Source: JACCZX01 sp963824935 (GTDB lineage Bacteria > Pseudomonadota > Gammaproteobacteria > Burkholderiales > Burkholderiaceae_F). Taken from it: DNA of 64,000 bases. The number at the start of each line of letters is the position of its first letter. The first letter of the stretch is position 1. The stretch lies in assembly GCA_963824935.1 (NCBI GenBank), contig CAWGRF010000023.1:124001-188000 (forward strand), in the 5' to 3' direction. The notes under the pieces are model-generated. The model was not told the DNA's origin, did no database searches, and saw only the letters and a list, made by a program, of their open reading frames with translations. This document shows, in pieces, positions 17,413-27,482 of the stretch. The translations under genes were made by a program, and so were the position numbers.

Positions 17413-18360
17413 TCGTCATTCCACACGGCGGACATCGACGCGATGCCGTGCGCACCGTGGCGCATTGCGCTTGGCACATCGATCACTCGCATCCCGCCCA
17501 ACGCATACACCGGCACCGCGGCGTTCGCGAGCATATTTCCCAACACGGTCCAACCGAGCGGTACGCGCGCAGGATGCGTCGCAGTAGGCTGCACCGGCCC
17601 CGCCACCACGAAGTCCACATCAAGCGCGGCGGCATGTTCGATCTCTAACGCCGAGTGGGTCGAGGCCGCGACCCAATCGAGTTCAGGCCTGCGCTTCGTC
17701 GCCGCCAGATCGGCTGCAGTCAAATGCACGCCGCCCGCCTTCTCCCACAACGTCCGATGATGGCGGCTGTTGACCAACAAATTGGCCTGTGCGGCTCGAA
17801 CTCTGGCGAGTACCTGATCGAAGATCGCCGCCGCGTCTGCGCGGTCAAGCGCGGGCTCGCGGAACTGCAGCAGTTTTAGGCCGCGCGCGAGTGCCGCGTC
17901 CAGGCGCTTGAGAAACACATCGCGACCCAGCTGCGCGATAGCGCTGATCGCATAAAGTGGCGGCAGATCAAGCCATCGCAGCACCGGAATCGTCGCCGGC
18001 AACAGTGGCCCGACCGGCAGCGAGCGCGACGAGAAGAACCCAAAATCCTGGTGTTCGCGCGCACTGCAGCTCCCCATCCCACTCAAATACACGGCAAAAG
18101 TGCAATCGCACGAGCGCGTGCGGATAGTCGAATAGCCGCACAACCCATGGATAGGCTGGTCCTATGTCGATGCCGAGCTCTTCGTGCAGTTCACGCGCCA
18201 GAGCCGAGCTGATCGACTCGTCGGGCTCAACCTTGCCGCCAGGAAATTCCCAGTACGAGGCGTATGGTTTTCCGGGCGGGCGACTCGCCAGCAGGAACCG
18301 GCCATCGGGCCGAATCAGCACCCCGGCCGCGACGTCGACCGGCGTGCGCGCCTGACTCAT
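17340..18360 (-). CDS. Nudix (MutT-type) / ThiE-like fusion, frameshifted
   Basis: Two-domain protein. The N-terminal Nudix domain has GGKVEPDESISSA ... REL.EELGI (residues ~40-62), as in MutT-type sanitisers of oxidised nucleotides. The C-terminal thiamine-phosphate-synthase-like barrel has LLQFREP, GVHLTAADL and FVVAGPVQPTATHP. The halves are in different frames. The switch must lie near 18056-18069, where the Nudix frame reaches GELQ and the other continues AREHQDF. Removing one base yields 339 residues, a normal size for this betaproteobacterial fusion. The role of the ThiE-like half is unknown to me; it need not make thiamine phosphate. ATG 18360 overlaps the DUF815 stop. Confidence 0.85.
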
Positions 18361-19259
18361 CCTGCAGTGACGCTGTTTGCGAGCTTCTTCGTTCCCGCCC
18401 AGTGGCGCGCGAACTGCAACGCGACGCGGCCGGAGCGCGATCCGCGCTGCAGCGCGAATTGCAACGCTTCGGCGCGCGCCTGAACAACGTCATGCTGATG
18501 CAATCCGAAGCGGGCAAGCCAGTGCGCCACGATGTCCAGATAGTCATCCTGGCGAAACGGATAGAACGAAAGCCACAGGCCGAAACGTTCGGACAGCGAC
18601 ACGCGCTCCTCGACTGCCTCGGTCGGATGTATCTCGCCGTCATCGTCATAGCGGGTCGCAAGGTTGTCGCGCATTAGCTCGGGCATCAAATGTCGCCGAT
18701 TCGACGAGGCGTAGATCAGAACGTTGTCGGCAGCACCAGCAATCGAGCCGTCGAGCGCAGCCTTTAGTTCCTTGTAACCAGCCTCGTTTGCATCGAACGA
18801 CAAATCGTCGCAGAAAATGATGAAGCGCTCGGTGCGCGCTGCGACTTTATCGACGATGTCGGCCACATCGATCAGATCGCGCTTGTCGACCTCGATCAGC
18901 CGTAGTCCCTGGGAAGAAAACGCATGCAGGCACGCACGAATCAGCGAAGATTTTCCAGTACCGCGCGCCCCCGTCAGCAACACATTGTTGGCCGGCAGAC
19001 TGCGCACGAACCGTTCGGTGTTTTGGCGAATGGCGTCTTTCTGCTGATCGATATGCTTTAGATCGTCGAAGGCGATTAACGCCGGCCGCACCACCGGCTC
19101 CAGCGCGCCCTGCTCGAAGCCCAAGTAGCGGCGCTTGCGCCACCGAAACGCTGTTGACGACGCAAAGTCGGCTCGGACTGGCGCGGGTAGCAGCGATTCG
19201 ACTCGCTCGAGTACCGCCGCCAGTCGTTGCAGGGTGGAGTCAGCAGAGTCGCGCGTCAC
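18357..19259 (-). CDS. DUF815 AAA-type ATP-binding protein
   Basis: Predicted P-loop ATPase of about 300 residues, function not established. Walker A GARGTGKSS, Walker B-like FIIFCDDLSF and a sensor-like YASSNRRHL are clear. The GTG at 19259 overlaps the argJ stop as GTGA and is preferred over a GTG at 19313 inside argJ. It sits between argJ and the Nudix-ThiE gene with 4-base overlaps on both sides, so the three form one translationally coupled unit. Confidence 0.88.
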   Translation of the reverse strand: MTRDSADSTLQRLAAVLERVESLLPAPVRADFASSTAFRWRKRRYLGFEQGALEPVVRPALIAFDDLKHIDQQKDAIRQNTERFVRSLPANNVLLTGARGTGKSSLIRACLHAFSSQGLRLIEVDKRDLIDVADIVDKVAARTERFIIFCDDLSFDANEAGYKELKAALDGSIAGAADNVLIYASSNRRHLMPELMRDNLATRYDDDGEIHPTEAVEERVSLSERFGLWLSFYPFRQDDYLDIVAHWLARFGLHQHDVVQARAEALQFALQRGSRSGRVALQFARHWAGTKKLANSVTAG

Positions 19260-20484
19260 GATCGATAGTCGGCGTTGATCGAGACATAGTCGTGCGACAG
19301 ATCGGTCGTCCACACGGACGTGCCCGCGTTGCCGCGCCTCAGCTGCAAACGCACGACTATCTCGGAATTTTTCATCACACGCTGCCCGTCTTCCTCGCGA
19401 TACGCCCGATCTCGACCGCCATCGCGTACGACATAGACGTCATCCAGATACATATCAACGCGCGCGGGATCAAGCCCATCGATACCCGCGTAACCGACCG
19501 CAGCGAGAATTCGTCCGAGATTCGGATCCGACGCAAAGAACGCCGTCTTTACCAACGGTGAATGCGCAACCGCATACGCTACCTGGCGAGCTTCGTCTTC
19601 GGTGGCCGCCTGTTCGACGCGTACTTCGATGAACTTGGTCGCTCCTTCGCCGTCGCGCACAATCGCATGCGCAAGCTCGCGTGCGACGTCGACTCAGTGC
19701 CTCGGAAAAGGCCACCGCCGACGGCGCGCTTTCCGACTCGATTCGCAACGACCCGCGCCCGGTTGCGATGACGACAAACGAATCGTTGGTCGATGTGTCT
19801 CCGTCGATCGTGATGGAATTGAACGACTGATCGGCCACCCGCTGCGTCAGGTGTCTGCAACACGGCGGGCGCCACTGCCGCGTCGGTCGCGATAAAGCCC
19901 AGCATCGTCGCCATATCGGGCCGAATCATGCCCGCGCCCTTTGCGATACCGGTCAACGTCACGCTTGCTCCGGCGATCTCGGTTCGACGCGATGCTGCCT
20001 TGGGCACGGTATCGGTCGTCATGATGGCCTGCGCGGCCTGCAGCCAGTGATTCCCGGAAAGGTCACTGACCGCTTGCGGCAGCCCTGCGATCAATCTATC
20101 AACGGGCAATGGCTCCATGATCACGCCGGTCGAAAACGGCAGCACTTGCTTCGCATCGCAACCGAGTAACTGCGCCACTGCGGTGCAGCTCGCGCGCGCG
20201 GCGGCGAGCCCGGATTCGCCAGTGCCCGCATTCGCGTTGCCGGTGTTGACGAGTAAAGCGCGCACACCGCGCTGTGCAGCCAGGTGCTCCCTGCATACCA
20301 ACACAGGCGCTGCGGCGAAACGGTTCTGAGTAAACACGCCAGCAACGTGGGCGCCCTCGGCAATTCGCACAACCAGCAAGTCTTTGCGATTCGGCTTGCG
20401 TATTCCCGCTTCGGCACAGCCGAGTTCTATACCCGCGACAGCAGATAGTGAGTTCGGATCGGGCGCGTGAAGATTAACGGCCAT
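19256..20484 (-). CDS. argJ: Bifunctional ornithine acetyltransferase ArgJ, two frameshifts
   Basis: Arginine synthesis enzyme that recycles the acetyl group from N-acetylornithine to glutamate. The N-terminal part in the first frame carries LLVNTGNANAGTG and the self-cleavage region KGAGMIRPDMATMLGF (cleavage before the Thr of ATML). The middle part (DQSFNSITIDGDTSTNDS) is in a second frame, and the C-terminal part (REL.HAI, then FFASDPNLGRILAAVGYAG) in a third. Two +1 changes near 19850-19856 and 19688-19696 explain this. Correcting both gives 408 residues, the normal length. Confidence 0.9.
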
Positions 20485-20625
20485 GTTCGAGACCGGTGAT
20501 CGGTAATCGGTGAAGGCGTGGCATGCGAAGCAACTCGTCCCCTGCCATTATGCGGCGCGCGGACGCGCACCCCGCTCCGAAGCGAACGCGCCTAACTAGT
20601 CGTCGCGTCGCGTACGCGGGCGACG
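20485..20625. other. secA-argJ intergenic region with degenerate heptad repeat
   Basis: Gap of 141 bases. At 20495-20514 it holds GGTGATCGGTAATCGGTGAA, a degenerate copy of the TGATCGG heptad found upstream of murG. No terminator with a T tract and no clear promoter were seen. Confidence 0.5.
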
Positions 20626-23394
20626 TCAAAGCTTCCCATGACACTGCTTGTACTTTTTCCCGGAACCGCAGGGGCACGGGTCGTTGCGGCCGATTTTTTC
20701 GCCGAAGCGGCGGACTTGCTGTACCGCCGGCTTTGGCGCTTCGTCGTGATCGGGCAGAGTCAGCTCTTCGACGGCGACCGGCTCTTCGGACACGCCAAGG
20801 CCGAACTCCGAATGCTGCGCACGCGCCTGCTCCACTCTGCGTTCGCTCTCGGATTCGATCTGTTGCTCAGCCTGCTGGATCTCTTCCTGAGTCTGAATTC
20901 GAACATTCATCAGCACACGCACGACATCGGCGCGTACTCGATCGAGCAGTGACCCGAACAATTCGAATGCCTCGCGCTTGTATTCTTGCTTTGGCTGCTT
21001 CTGTGCATAGCCGCGCAGATGAATGCCCTGGCGCAATGCATCCAATGCAGTCAGGTGCTCGCGCCACGCTTGATCGAGCGACTGCAGCATGATCGAGCGT
21101 TCAAAGCCGGCAAAGGACTCGCGGCCGACGATCGCCACCTTGGCTTCGTACGACTCGTCCGCTGCCTTCAACAAGCGTGTCAGCAGATCTTCGTCGGTCA
21201 ACGAGTCATTCGCCTCGAGCGCGGCCTTGAGCGCAACGTTCAGCTGCCAGTCGTTGGCAAGCGCGGCTTCCAGTCCTGCGATGTCCCATTGTTCCTCGAC
21301 CGATTCGGCAGGAACGTGCGCACGAAACATGTCGGTGAAGTATCCGGTGCGCAAATTGGTGATCATCGCGCCGGTATCGTCGGTCTCCATGATCTCATTG
21401 CGCAGCCGATAGATTTCGCGCCGCTGATCATTGGCGACGTCGTCGTATTCGAGCAGTTGCTTGCGGATGTCAAAGTTGCGTGCTTCGACCTTGCGCTGCG
21501 CGCCTTCGATCGAACGCGTCACCATGCCGGCCTCGATCGCTTCCCCCTCGGGCAGCTTCAGCCGGTCCATGATCGCCTTCATCTTCTCGCCCGCGAAAAT
21601 GCGTAGTAGCGAGTCTTCCATCGACAGGTAGAAGCGCGATGCACCAGGATCGCCCTGGCGCCCCGAGCGACCGCGAAGCTGGTTATCGATACGGCGCGAC
21701 TCGTGGCGCTCGGAGCCGATAATCTTCAAACCGCCGGCGCCGACAACCCGCTCGTGCAGCGACTGCCACTCGTTGTGCAGCTTTTCGACCTTCGCCGCCT
21801 TGGTCGCGTCGTCGAGGTTCGGATCCGCTTCGACGAACTGCACCTGCTTTTCGACGTTGCCGCCCAGCACGATGTCGGTGCCGCGGCCTGCCATGTTGGT
21901 GGCGATCGTGATAACTGCGGGGCTGCCGGCCTGCGCGACGATCTCGGCTTCCTTCGCATGCTGCTTCGCATTCAGAACCTGATGCGGTAGTCCTTCCTTT
22001 TTCAGCAGGTTCGACAGCACCTCGGAGTTCTCGATTGAAGTCGTGCCGACCAGCACCGGCTGACCGCGCGCAGCGCAATCCTTGATGTCGTCGATGATCG
22101 CCGTGTACTTTTCCTTCAAGGTGCGATAGACCTTGTCTTGCGAATCAATGCGGATCATCGGCCGGTGCGTGGGTATCACTACCGTTTCGAGCCGATAGAT
22201 TTCCTGAAACTCGTACGCCTCGGTATCCGCGGTACCCGTCATCCCGGCGAGCTTCCCGTACATGCGGAAGTAGTTTTGAAACGTGATCGAGGCGTAGGTC
22301 TGATTTTCCGCCTGGATCTGCACCCCTTCCTTGGCCTCAACCGCCTGATGCAGACCTTCTGACCAACGGCGACCCACCATTAGCCGGCCGGTGAACTCAT
22401 CGACGATCACGACCTCACCGTTTTGGACGACGTATTGCTGATCGCGATGAAACAACGTGTGGGCGCGCAGCGCCGCGTTAAGGTGGTGCATCAGGATGAT
22501 GTTGCCGGCGGCGTACAGACTCTCGCCTTCGGCCAGCATTCCCATGCGGGTCAGTATTTCTTCGGCCTTCTCGTGACCGGCCTCCGAGATGTGCACCTGG
22601 TGCCCCTTTTCGTCAACCCAATAGTCGCCTTCGCCTTTCTCGTCTGCTTGGCGCGTTAACAGCTTCGGCACTTCATTGATGCGCACGTATGTTTCGGTGT
22701 GATCCTCGGCCGGGCCCGAAATGATCAGCGGTGTGCGCGCCTCATCGATCAGGATCGAATCGACCTCGTCAACGATGCCATAGTGAAGTCCGCGCTGCCG
22801 GCGATCAACCGCCGCGTACTCCATGTTGTCGCGTAGGTAATCAAAACCGAACTCGTTATTGGTGCCGTACGTAATGTCGGCGGCGTAGGCGACGCGCTTT
22901 TCTTCGGTCGCTTGCTGCGACAGGATGACACCGACAGTGAGGCCGAGGAAGCGATAGACCTTACCCATCCAGTCGGCATCGCGCGCCGCCAGGTAATCGT
23001 TGACGGTGACGATGTGAACGCCCTTGCCGGCCAGCGCATTCAGGTATGCAGGCAACGTCGCCGCCAGGGTCTTGCCTTCGCCCGTGCGCATTTCGGCAAT
23101 CTTGCCGGCATGCAGCACCATGCCGCCGACGAGCTGCACGTCAAAATGGCGCATCGACAGCGTGCGTTTGGCTGCCTCGCGCACGACGGCGAACGCTTCA
23201 GGCAACAGATCGTCGAGCGTCTCGCCCTTCGCAAGCCGCTCTCGAAACTCACCGGTCTTCGCCTTAAGCGCCTGATCCGAAAGTGCTGCTATCGATGGTT
23301 CGAACTCGTTAATGCGTTCGACATTGCGGTCGTATGTCTTGAGCAGGCGCTGATTGCGGCTGCCGAAAACCTTAGTCAAAAGTCCGGAAATCAT
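20626..23394 (-). CDS. secA: Protein translocase ATPase SecA
   Basis: Motor of the Sec pathway, 922 residues. It has the first nucleotide-binding fold with AEMRTGEGKT, VDEVDSILIDEARTPLIISG, the preprotein cross-linking domain, the second fold with GRGTDIVLGGN and GRSGRQGDPG, and a C-terminal zinc motif CPCGSGKKYKQCHG that binds SecB and lipids. Intact throughout, in contrast to its frameshifted neighbour argJ. The 140-base region upstream (23395-23534) must hold its promoter, but no convincing -10/-35 pair was found. Confidence 0.98.
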   Translation of the reverse strand: MISGLLTKVFGSRNQRLLKTYDRNVERINEFEPSIAALSDQALKAKTGEFRERLAKGETLDDLLPEAFAVVREAAKRTLSMRHFDVQLVGGMVLHAGKIAEMRTGEGKTLAATLPAYLNALAGKGVHIVTVNDYLAARDADWMGKVYRFLGLTVGVILSQQATEEKRVAYAADITYGTNNEFGFDYLRDNMEYAAVDRRQRGLHYGIVDEVDSILIDEARTPLIISGPAEDHTETYVRINEVPKLLTRQADEKGEGDYWVDEKGHQVHISEAGHEKAEEILTRMGMLAEGESLYAAGNIILMHHLNAALRAHTLFHRDQQYVVQNGEVVIVDEFTGRLMVGRRWSEGLHQAVEAKEGVQIQAENQTYASITFQNYFRMYGKLAGMTGTADTEAYEFQEIYRLETVVIPTHRPMIRIDSQDKVYRTLKEKYTAIIDDIKDCAARGQPVLVGTTSIENSEVLSNLLKKEGLPHQVLNAKQHAKEAEIVAQAGSPAVITIATNMAGRGTDIVLGGNVEKQVQFVEADPNLDDATKAAKVEKLHNEWQSLHERVVGAGGLKIIGSERHESRRIDNQLRGRSGRQGDPGASRFYLSMEDSLLRIFAGEKMKAIMDRLKLPEGEAIEAGMVTRSIEGAQRKVEARNFDIRKQLLEYDDVANDQRREIYRLRNEIMETDDTGAMITNLRTGYFTDMFRAHVPAESVEEQWDIAGLEAALANDWQLNVALKAALEANDSLTDEDLLTRLLKAADESYEAKVAIVGRESFAGFERSIMLQSLDQAWREHLTALDALRQGIHLRGYAQKQPKQEYKREAFELFGSLLDRVRADVVRVLMNVRIQTQEEIQQAEQQIESESERRVEQARAQHSEFGLGVSEEPVAVEELTLPDHDEAPKPAVQQVRRFGEKIGRNDPCPCGSGKKYKQCHGKL

Positions 23395-23534
23395 GGGAAG
23401 TGGGCTCGCTCGCGAACGCTTGTGTCGCTAAACCATGGCCGCGAGATCGCAAGATGGCGACGTACGCCGGCAAAGACGAAAATTATGTCATAGCGTGTCG
23501 CCCGGAGCGGACGACAGTAGCTCTGCGGAGCTTC

Positions 23535-24524
23535 TTAGTTGGAGTTGTTTACGCTGGCTGCAAGAGCTTTGACATCAACTCGCGGTGAGCCGGCGGCGTG
23601 TTGTTGCAGCGGGGTGTCCTTTGCGAACAGGAACTTGGCCGGATTTTGCGCAACGCCCTTGTGGTGCACTTCAAAGTGAAGGTGCGAGCCGGTCGAGCGC
23701 CCGGTGGACCCGACTTCAGCCAGCTTCTGCCCGCGCTTGACGATGTCACCGGGCGCGACGTTGAGTCGGCTCGCATGCGCATAGCGCGTCAGCATTGTGT
23801 TGCCGTGATCGACTTCGACGACGTTGCCCCAGACCGGGTGGTACCCGGCCATGACGACGACGCCACCGGCGGCGGCGTGAATCGGCGTTCCCGTCGGCGC
23901 CGCGAAGTCGATTCCCGAGTGATGCGACATTTCGCCTGAAAATGGATCCGAGCGCCAGCCAAAGCCCGATCCGACAAACCCGTCGGCAACCGGCTTACTG
24001 TGCGGCAGCAGCGCCTGCCGTACCTGCTGTGCACGCAGCTCTGCCTCTATGACGCTCAGGTAGTCTGCTCGCTGTTCGACACTCAAGGAGAGTTGCTTTA
24101 GAGCGCGATCGAGATCGCCCAAGGTCACCGGGTCGCCATTTTCCAGCGCACCCCCGCGGCCCGGCAGATGTGCAAAGCGAAATTCTTCCGGGCGAATGCC
24201 GGCCGCCTTGGATACACGTTCGCCGACCGCGTCGAGCCGCAGCAGCTGCGCCTGTACTTCTCCGAGCTTGCGCGCTAGTGCCGATACGCTGTCGCGCACG
24301 AGCCGGTCGTTGCGCTCCATTTCGTCGCGGGTAACGAACGCAACGACATCCGAGAGGATCGGAATTCGAAACACCGATGCAACGCGCACCGTCAGAAACG
24401 AGAATGCCCCAGACAGCAGCAACACGCCAACGGAGAGGGTAAACAACGCAAGGAGCGCGTGGCGGCGGGTAATGCTAAGAGTCAGTGCACGCGCTAATCG
24501 CTTGTCGACTACTATGATTTGCAT
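23535..24524 (-). CDS. M23 family peptidase, membrane-anchored
   Basis: LytM-type endopeptidase of 329 residues, predicted to cleave or regulate peptidoglycan in the periplasm. One N-terminal membrane helix (residues ~25-50), a helical region, then an M23 domain with the zinc ligands in HHSGIDFAAP and HLHFEVH. Both zinc motifs are complete, so it is likely an active enzyme rather than an EnvC/NlpD-type activator. Genes of this kind commonly lie between secA and lpxC in betaproteobacteria. Confidence 0.9.
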   Translation of the reverse strand: MQIIVVDKRLARALTLSITRRHALLALFTLSVGVLLLSGAFSFLTVRVASVFRIPILSDVVAFVTRDEMERNDRLVRDSVSALARKLGEVQAQLLRLDAVGERVSKAAGIRPEEFRFAHLPGRGGALENGDPVTLGDLDRALKQLSLSVEQRADYLSVIEAELRAQQVRQALLPHSKPVADGFVGSGFGWRSDPFSGEMSHHSGIDFAAPTGTPIHAAAGGVVVMAGYHPVWGNVVEVDHGNTMLTRYAHASRLNVAPGDIVKRGQKLAEVGSTGRSTGSHLHFEVHHKGVAQNPAKFLFAKDTPLQQHAAGSPRVDVKALAASVNNSN

Positions 24525-24567
24525 CCCGCGTGCTCTCCGATTACCGCTAACTGCTTACCATCTGCCC

Positions 24568-25059
24568 ATGCCGAGCCACGCTCGCCCGATCGCCGCCGCG
24601 CTGCGTGACTCGCCGCAAGCGGCTCTACTGCTCGCCCGTTGGGAAGCGACCCAGCGAGCGGCGCGGGCCATCGCGCCAACATGTCACCTGATTGCGGGCT
24701 TTGATCCCTGCGCACCCGGCGCCTGCGAGCTGCGTGGCGATACTCTTTGGCTTAGCCTTCCCTCGTCTTCTCACTCGGCCAAGTTACGGCAAGCAACACC
24801 GCGTTTGTTATCAAATTTGGCGGCCGACGGAATCAGAGTCTACGAAATTAAGACGCGAGTACAACCCGCCGTCACGTCTTACCCTGGAGACGGGAGCCCG
24901 GTACCCTCAAGTGACTCAAGTCTTGGCATTGCATGGCCGGGTAATGGCGAGGGCGCGGTCGCCGCTGTCGCCCAGCTTGCCAGTTCGATCGAAGAGTCGC
25001 CGCTGAAACAAGCGGCGCAGAAGCTGGCTGCAACGCTGAACAGACGGCTGAAACGCTAA
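24568..25059 (+). CDS. DciA-like DUF721 protein
   Basis: Protein of 163 residues with the KH-like DUF721 fold region near residues 20-110 (LARWEATQRAARAIAPTCH ... LRQATPRLLSNLAADGI), the family that includes the helicase loader DciA. The C-terminal third is low-complexity and then helical. ATG 24568 is chosen; the open frame extends upstream but is antisense to the M23 gene. It is divergent from the M23 gene and convergent with lpxC. Assignment to DciA function is inference from family and place. Confidence 0.75.
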   Translation: MPSHARPIAAALRDSPQAALLLARWEATQRAARAIAPTCHLIAGFDPCAPGACELRGDTLWLSLPSSSHSAKLRQATPRLLSNLAADGIRVYEIKTRVQPAVTSYPGDGSPVPSSDSSLGIAWPGNGEGAVAAVAQLASSIEESPLKQAAQKLAATLNRRLKR

Positions 25060-25068
25060 AAAGGCTCT

Positions 25069-25101
25069 CAAAAATGCCGCAAACCGGTCGAGGTTTGCGG
25101 C
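25069..25101 (-). terminator. Rho-independent terminator downstream of lpxC
   Basis: Perfect 10-bp arms GCCGCAAACC / GGTTTGCGGC with a 6-base loop, followed on the minus strand by ATTTTTGAG. It faces lpxC, whose stop is about 160 bases upstream, and probably ends the dcw-lpxC transcript. Confidence 0.8.
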
Positions 25102-25258
25102 GCGCAAGCGCGGTGCGTACCAAATGCCGCATTGAAGCATCGCAAGCTGCGCTCCGCGCCTCCAACCTGCCGGCGTGGGCCTATGCTGGGTGAAGAGGTG
25201 CCGCGTCCGCAGCCTGCAAGGCAGAAGTCAGCCCGCGCAGTACCTCTGCGGAGCCCTT

Positions 25259-26170
25259 CTAGGCAGTCTCCGTTTGGAACCGGAATGCGGCTGGCGCCTG
25301 TTCGTCGTCTTCAAATGTCACCAGATCGAATGCCGTCTTGTCCGCCGTCAGCGCACGCAGCAACTTGTTGTTAATGGCATGACCTGACTTGTGCGCCACG
25401 TACGATCCGACCAGGGGATAGCCGAGTACCGCCAGGTCGCCGATCGCATCGAGCATCTTGTGTTTGGCAATCTCATCGCGCGCACGCAATCCATCCGCGT
25501 TAAGCACACGATATTCATCCATCACGATCGCGTTTTCGAAGCTGCCGCCGATTGCAAGCCCGGCCTTGCGCAAATTTTCGACATCGTTGACAAAGCCGAA
25601 GGTGCGTGCGCGCGAAACTTCCCGGATATACGAGTCGCGCGCGAAATCGACCTCGACCATCTGCTCGGTGGCGTCGATCGCAGGGTGACCAAATGCAATC
25701 GAGAACTTGAGCTTGAACCCGAAGTACGGTTCGAGGCGGGCCCACGCATCGCCGTCGCGAAACTCGACCGGCTTCACGATGCGGGCAAATCTCTTCGGGG
25801 CTGCGAGCTCACTGATGCCAGCCGCCCGTATCAGAAATACGAAGCTCGCTGCGCTGCCGTCCATGATCGGGACTTCAGCCGCATCGACGTCGACGTAGCA
25901 GTTGTCGATGCCGAGCCCGGCCAAAGCACTCATCAAGTGCTCGATCGTGGCCACTCTCACGTCTCCGCGCCCGATCGTCGTGGCCATCCTCGTGTCGACC
26001 ACCGCACCCGGCGTTAGCGCAATGTCAACCGCAGGTTCGAGATCGATCCGACGGAAGACAACGCCGGTATCGGCCGCAGCCGGCCGCAACACCAATTGGA
26101 CCTTGGTGCCGCTATGCAACCCGATACCCACCGTACGGGCGATTTGCTTCAGAGTGCGTTGCCTAAGCAT
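25259..26170 (-). CDS. lpxC: UDP-3-O-acyl-N-acetylglucosamine deacetylase LpxC
   Basis: Zinc deacetylase committing to lipid A synthesis, 303 residues. MLRQRTLKQI at the N-terminus, the zinc histidine in IEHLMSALAGLGIDN, the remaining ligands in HKMLDAIGD and the catalytic histidine in KSGHAINN. It lies 35 bases downstream of ftsZ, its usual place at the end of the dcw cluster. It shows the organism is a lipid A producer. Confidence 0.98.
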   Translation of the reverse strand: MLRQRTLKQIARTVGIGLHSGTKVQLVLRPAAADTGVVFRRIDLEPAVDIALTPGAVVDTRMATTIGRGDVRVATIEHLMSALAGLGIDNCYVDVDAAEVPIMDGSAASFVFLIRAAGISELAAPKRFARIVKPVEFRDGDAWARLEPYFGFKLKFSIAFGHPAIDATEQMVEVDFARDSYIREVSRARTFGFVNDVENLRKAGLAIGGSFENAIVMDEYRVLNADGLRARDEIAKHKMLDAIGDLAVLGYPLVGSYVAHKSGHAINNKLLRALTADKTAFDLVTFEDDEQAPAAFRFQTETA

Positions 26171-26205
26171 GGTGTGATTTTACCGGTTAAGGATCGCCAA
26201 TCGCT

Positions 26206-27391
26206 TCAGTCGGCCTGCTTTCGAAGAAAGGCGGGAATGTCGTACCGGTCCGAGCCTGAGTCTTCCATCGCAGCGACTCTCGCCTGCGCCGAATCTCGCG
26301 TGCGCCAGATTGCGGGTTTGTCGAAATCGCTGTAGTTCGACGACGTGGCGTTGGGCGTTGCGCCCAGCGGCACGCTGATCGGCGCATCATGCGTGCCGGT
26401 ACGCACTACCGTGAAAGGCGTCGATTGCTTTTTCGAAGCCGCGCGGCCGAGGCCGGTGGCGACCACCGTCACGCGTAAGCCGTCGCCCATCGATTCGTCA
26501 CACACCGTACCGAAGATCACGGTCGCATCGTCGGCGGCAAATGCACGGATCGTGTTCATCACCTCGCGCGTCTCCTTCATCTTCAACGACGAAGACGCCG
26601 TAATGTTGACCAGCACGCCGCGCGCGCCCGATAGATCGACGCCTTCGAGCAAGGGGCTGGCGACCGCCTGTTCAGCGGCGATCCGCGCCCGATCCAGCCC
26701 GGATGCCAGCGCGGTGCCCATCATGGCCTTGCCCTGCTCGCTCATCACGGTCTTCACATCTTCAAAGTCGACGTTGACCAGGCCCGGCACGTTGATGATT
26801 TCCGCTATGCCGGCGCACGCGTTATGCAGCACGTCATCTGCCGCGCGGAAGCACTCGGCCATTTCGGCATCCTCGCCCATCACTTCTTCAAGCTTGTTAT
26901 TCAGAATGACGATCAGCGAATGGACCGTATCCTCGAGCTCGTCGACGCCGGACTCAGCGAGCTTCATGCGCCTTGGGCCCCTCGAATTCGAACGGTTTCG
27001 ATACCACCGCCACCGTCAGAATGCCGAGTTCCTTTGCGATTTCCGCGACCACCGGGGCCGCGCCGGTGCCGGTGCCGCCGCCCATGCCCGCCGTAATGAA
27101 CACCATGTGGGCGCCGCGCAGCGCATCGGCGATCCGCTCGCGTGCTTCCTCTGCGGCCGCACGTCCCGCTTCCGGTCGACTGCCGGCGCCGAGCCCCGTC
27201 TTGCCGAGTTGCAAGAGATTCTTCGCGGTCGACCGCACCAGCGCCTGGTGATCCGTATTGGCGCAGATGAATTCCACGCCCTGCACTCCGCGCGAAATCA
27301 TGTGTTGGACCGCGTTGCCGCCCGCGCCGCCGACTCCAACGACCTTGATGATGGTGCCGCGCGTTTCAGTTTCGAGGATTTCAAAGCTCAT
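26206..27391 (-). CDS. ftsZ: Cell division GTPase FtsZ, one frameshift
   Basis: Tubulin-like GTPase forming the division ring. The N-terminal frame from 27391 carries VGVGGAGGNAV, ANTD and the signature GGGTGTGAAP and runs to a stop at 26954. The rest is in another frame ending in the conserved tail DIPAFLRKQ that binds FtsA. The switch is near 26969-26979: EFEGP must continue as RRMKLAESG, and removing one base of the GGGCCCAAGG stretch gives exactly that. The corrected length, 394 residues, is normal. A truncated FtsZ lacking the T7 loop could not support division, so a sequence error is likely. Confidence 0.95.
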
Positions 27392-27482
27392 GTTGCCTCC
27401 TGCCTAAGTTGAGTACTGCGATTTGAAACGCGCAAAGCCAAAAGCGCAGTGCTAACGCGCTTGACATTGGGCGCTCCGCTTT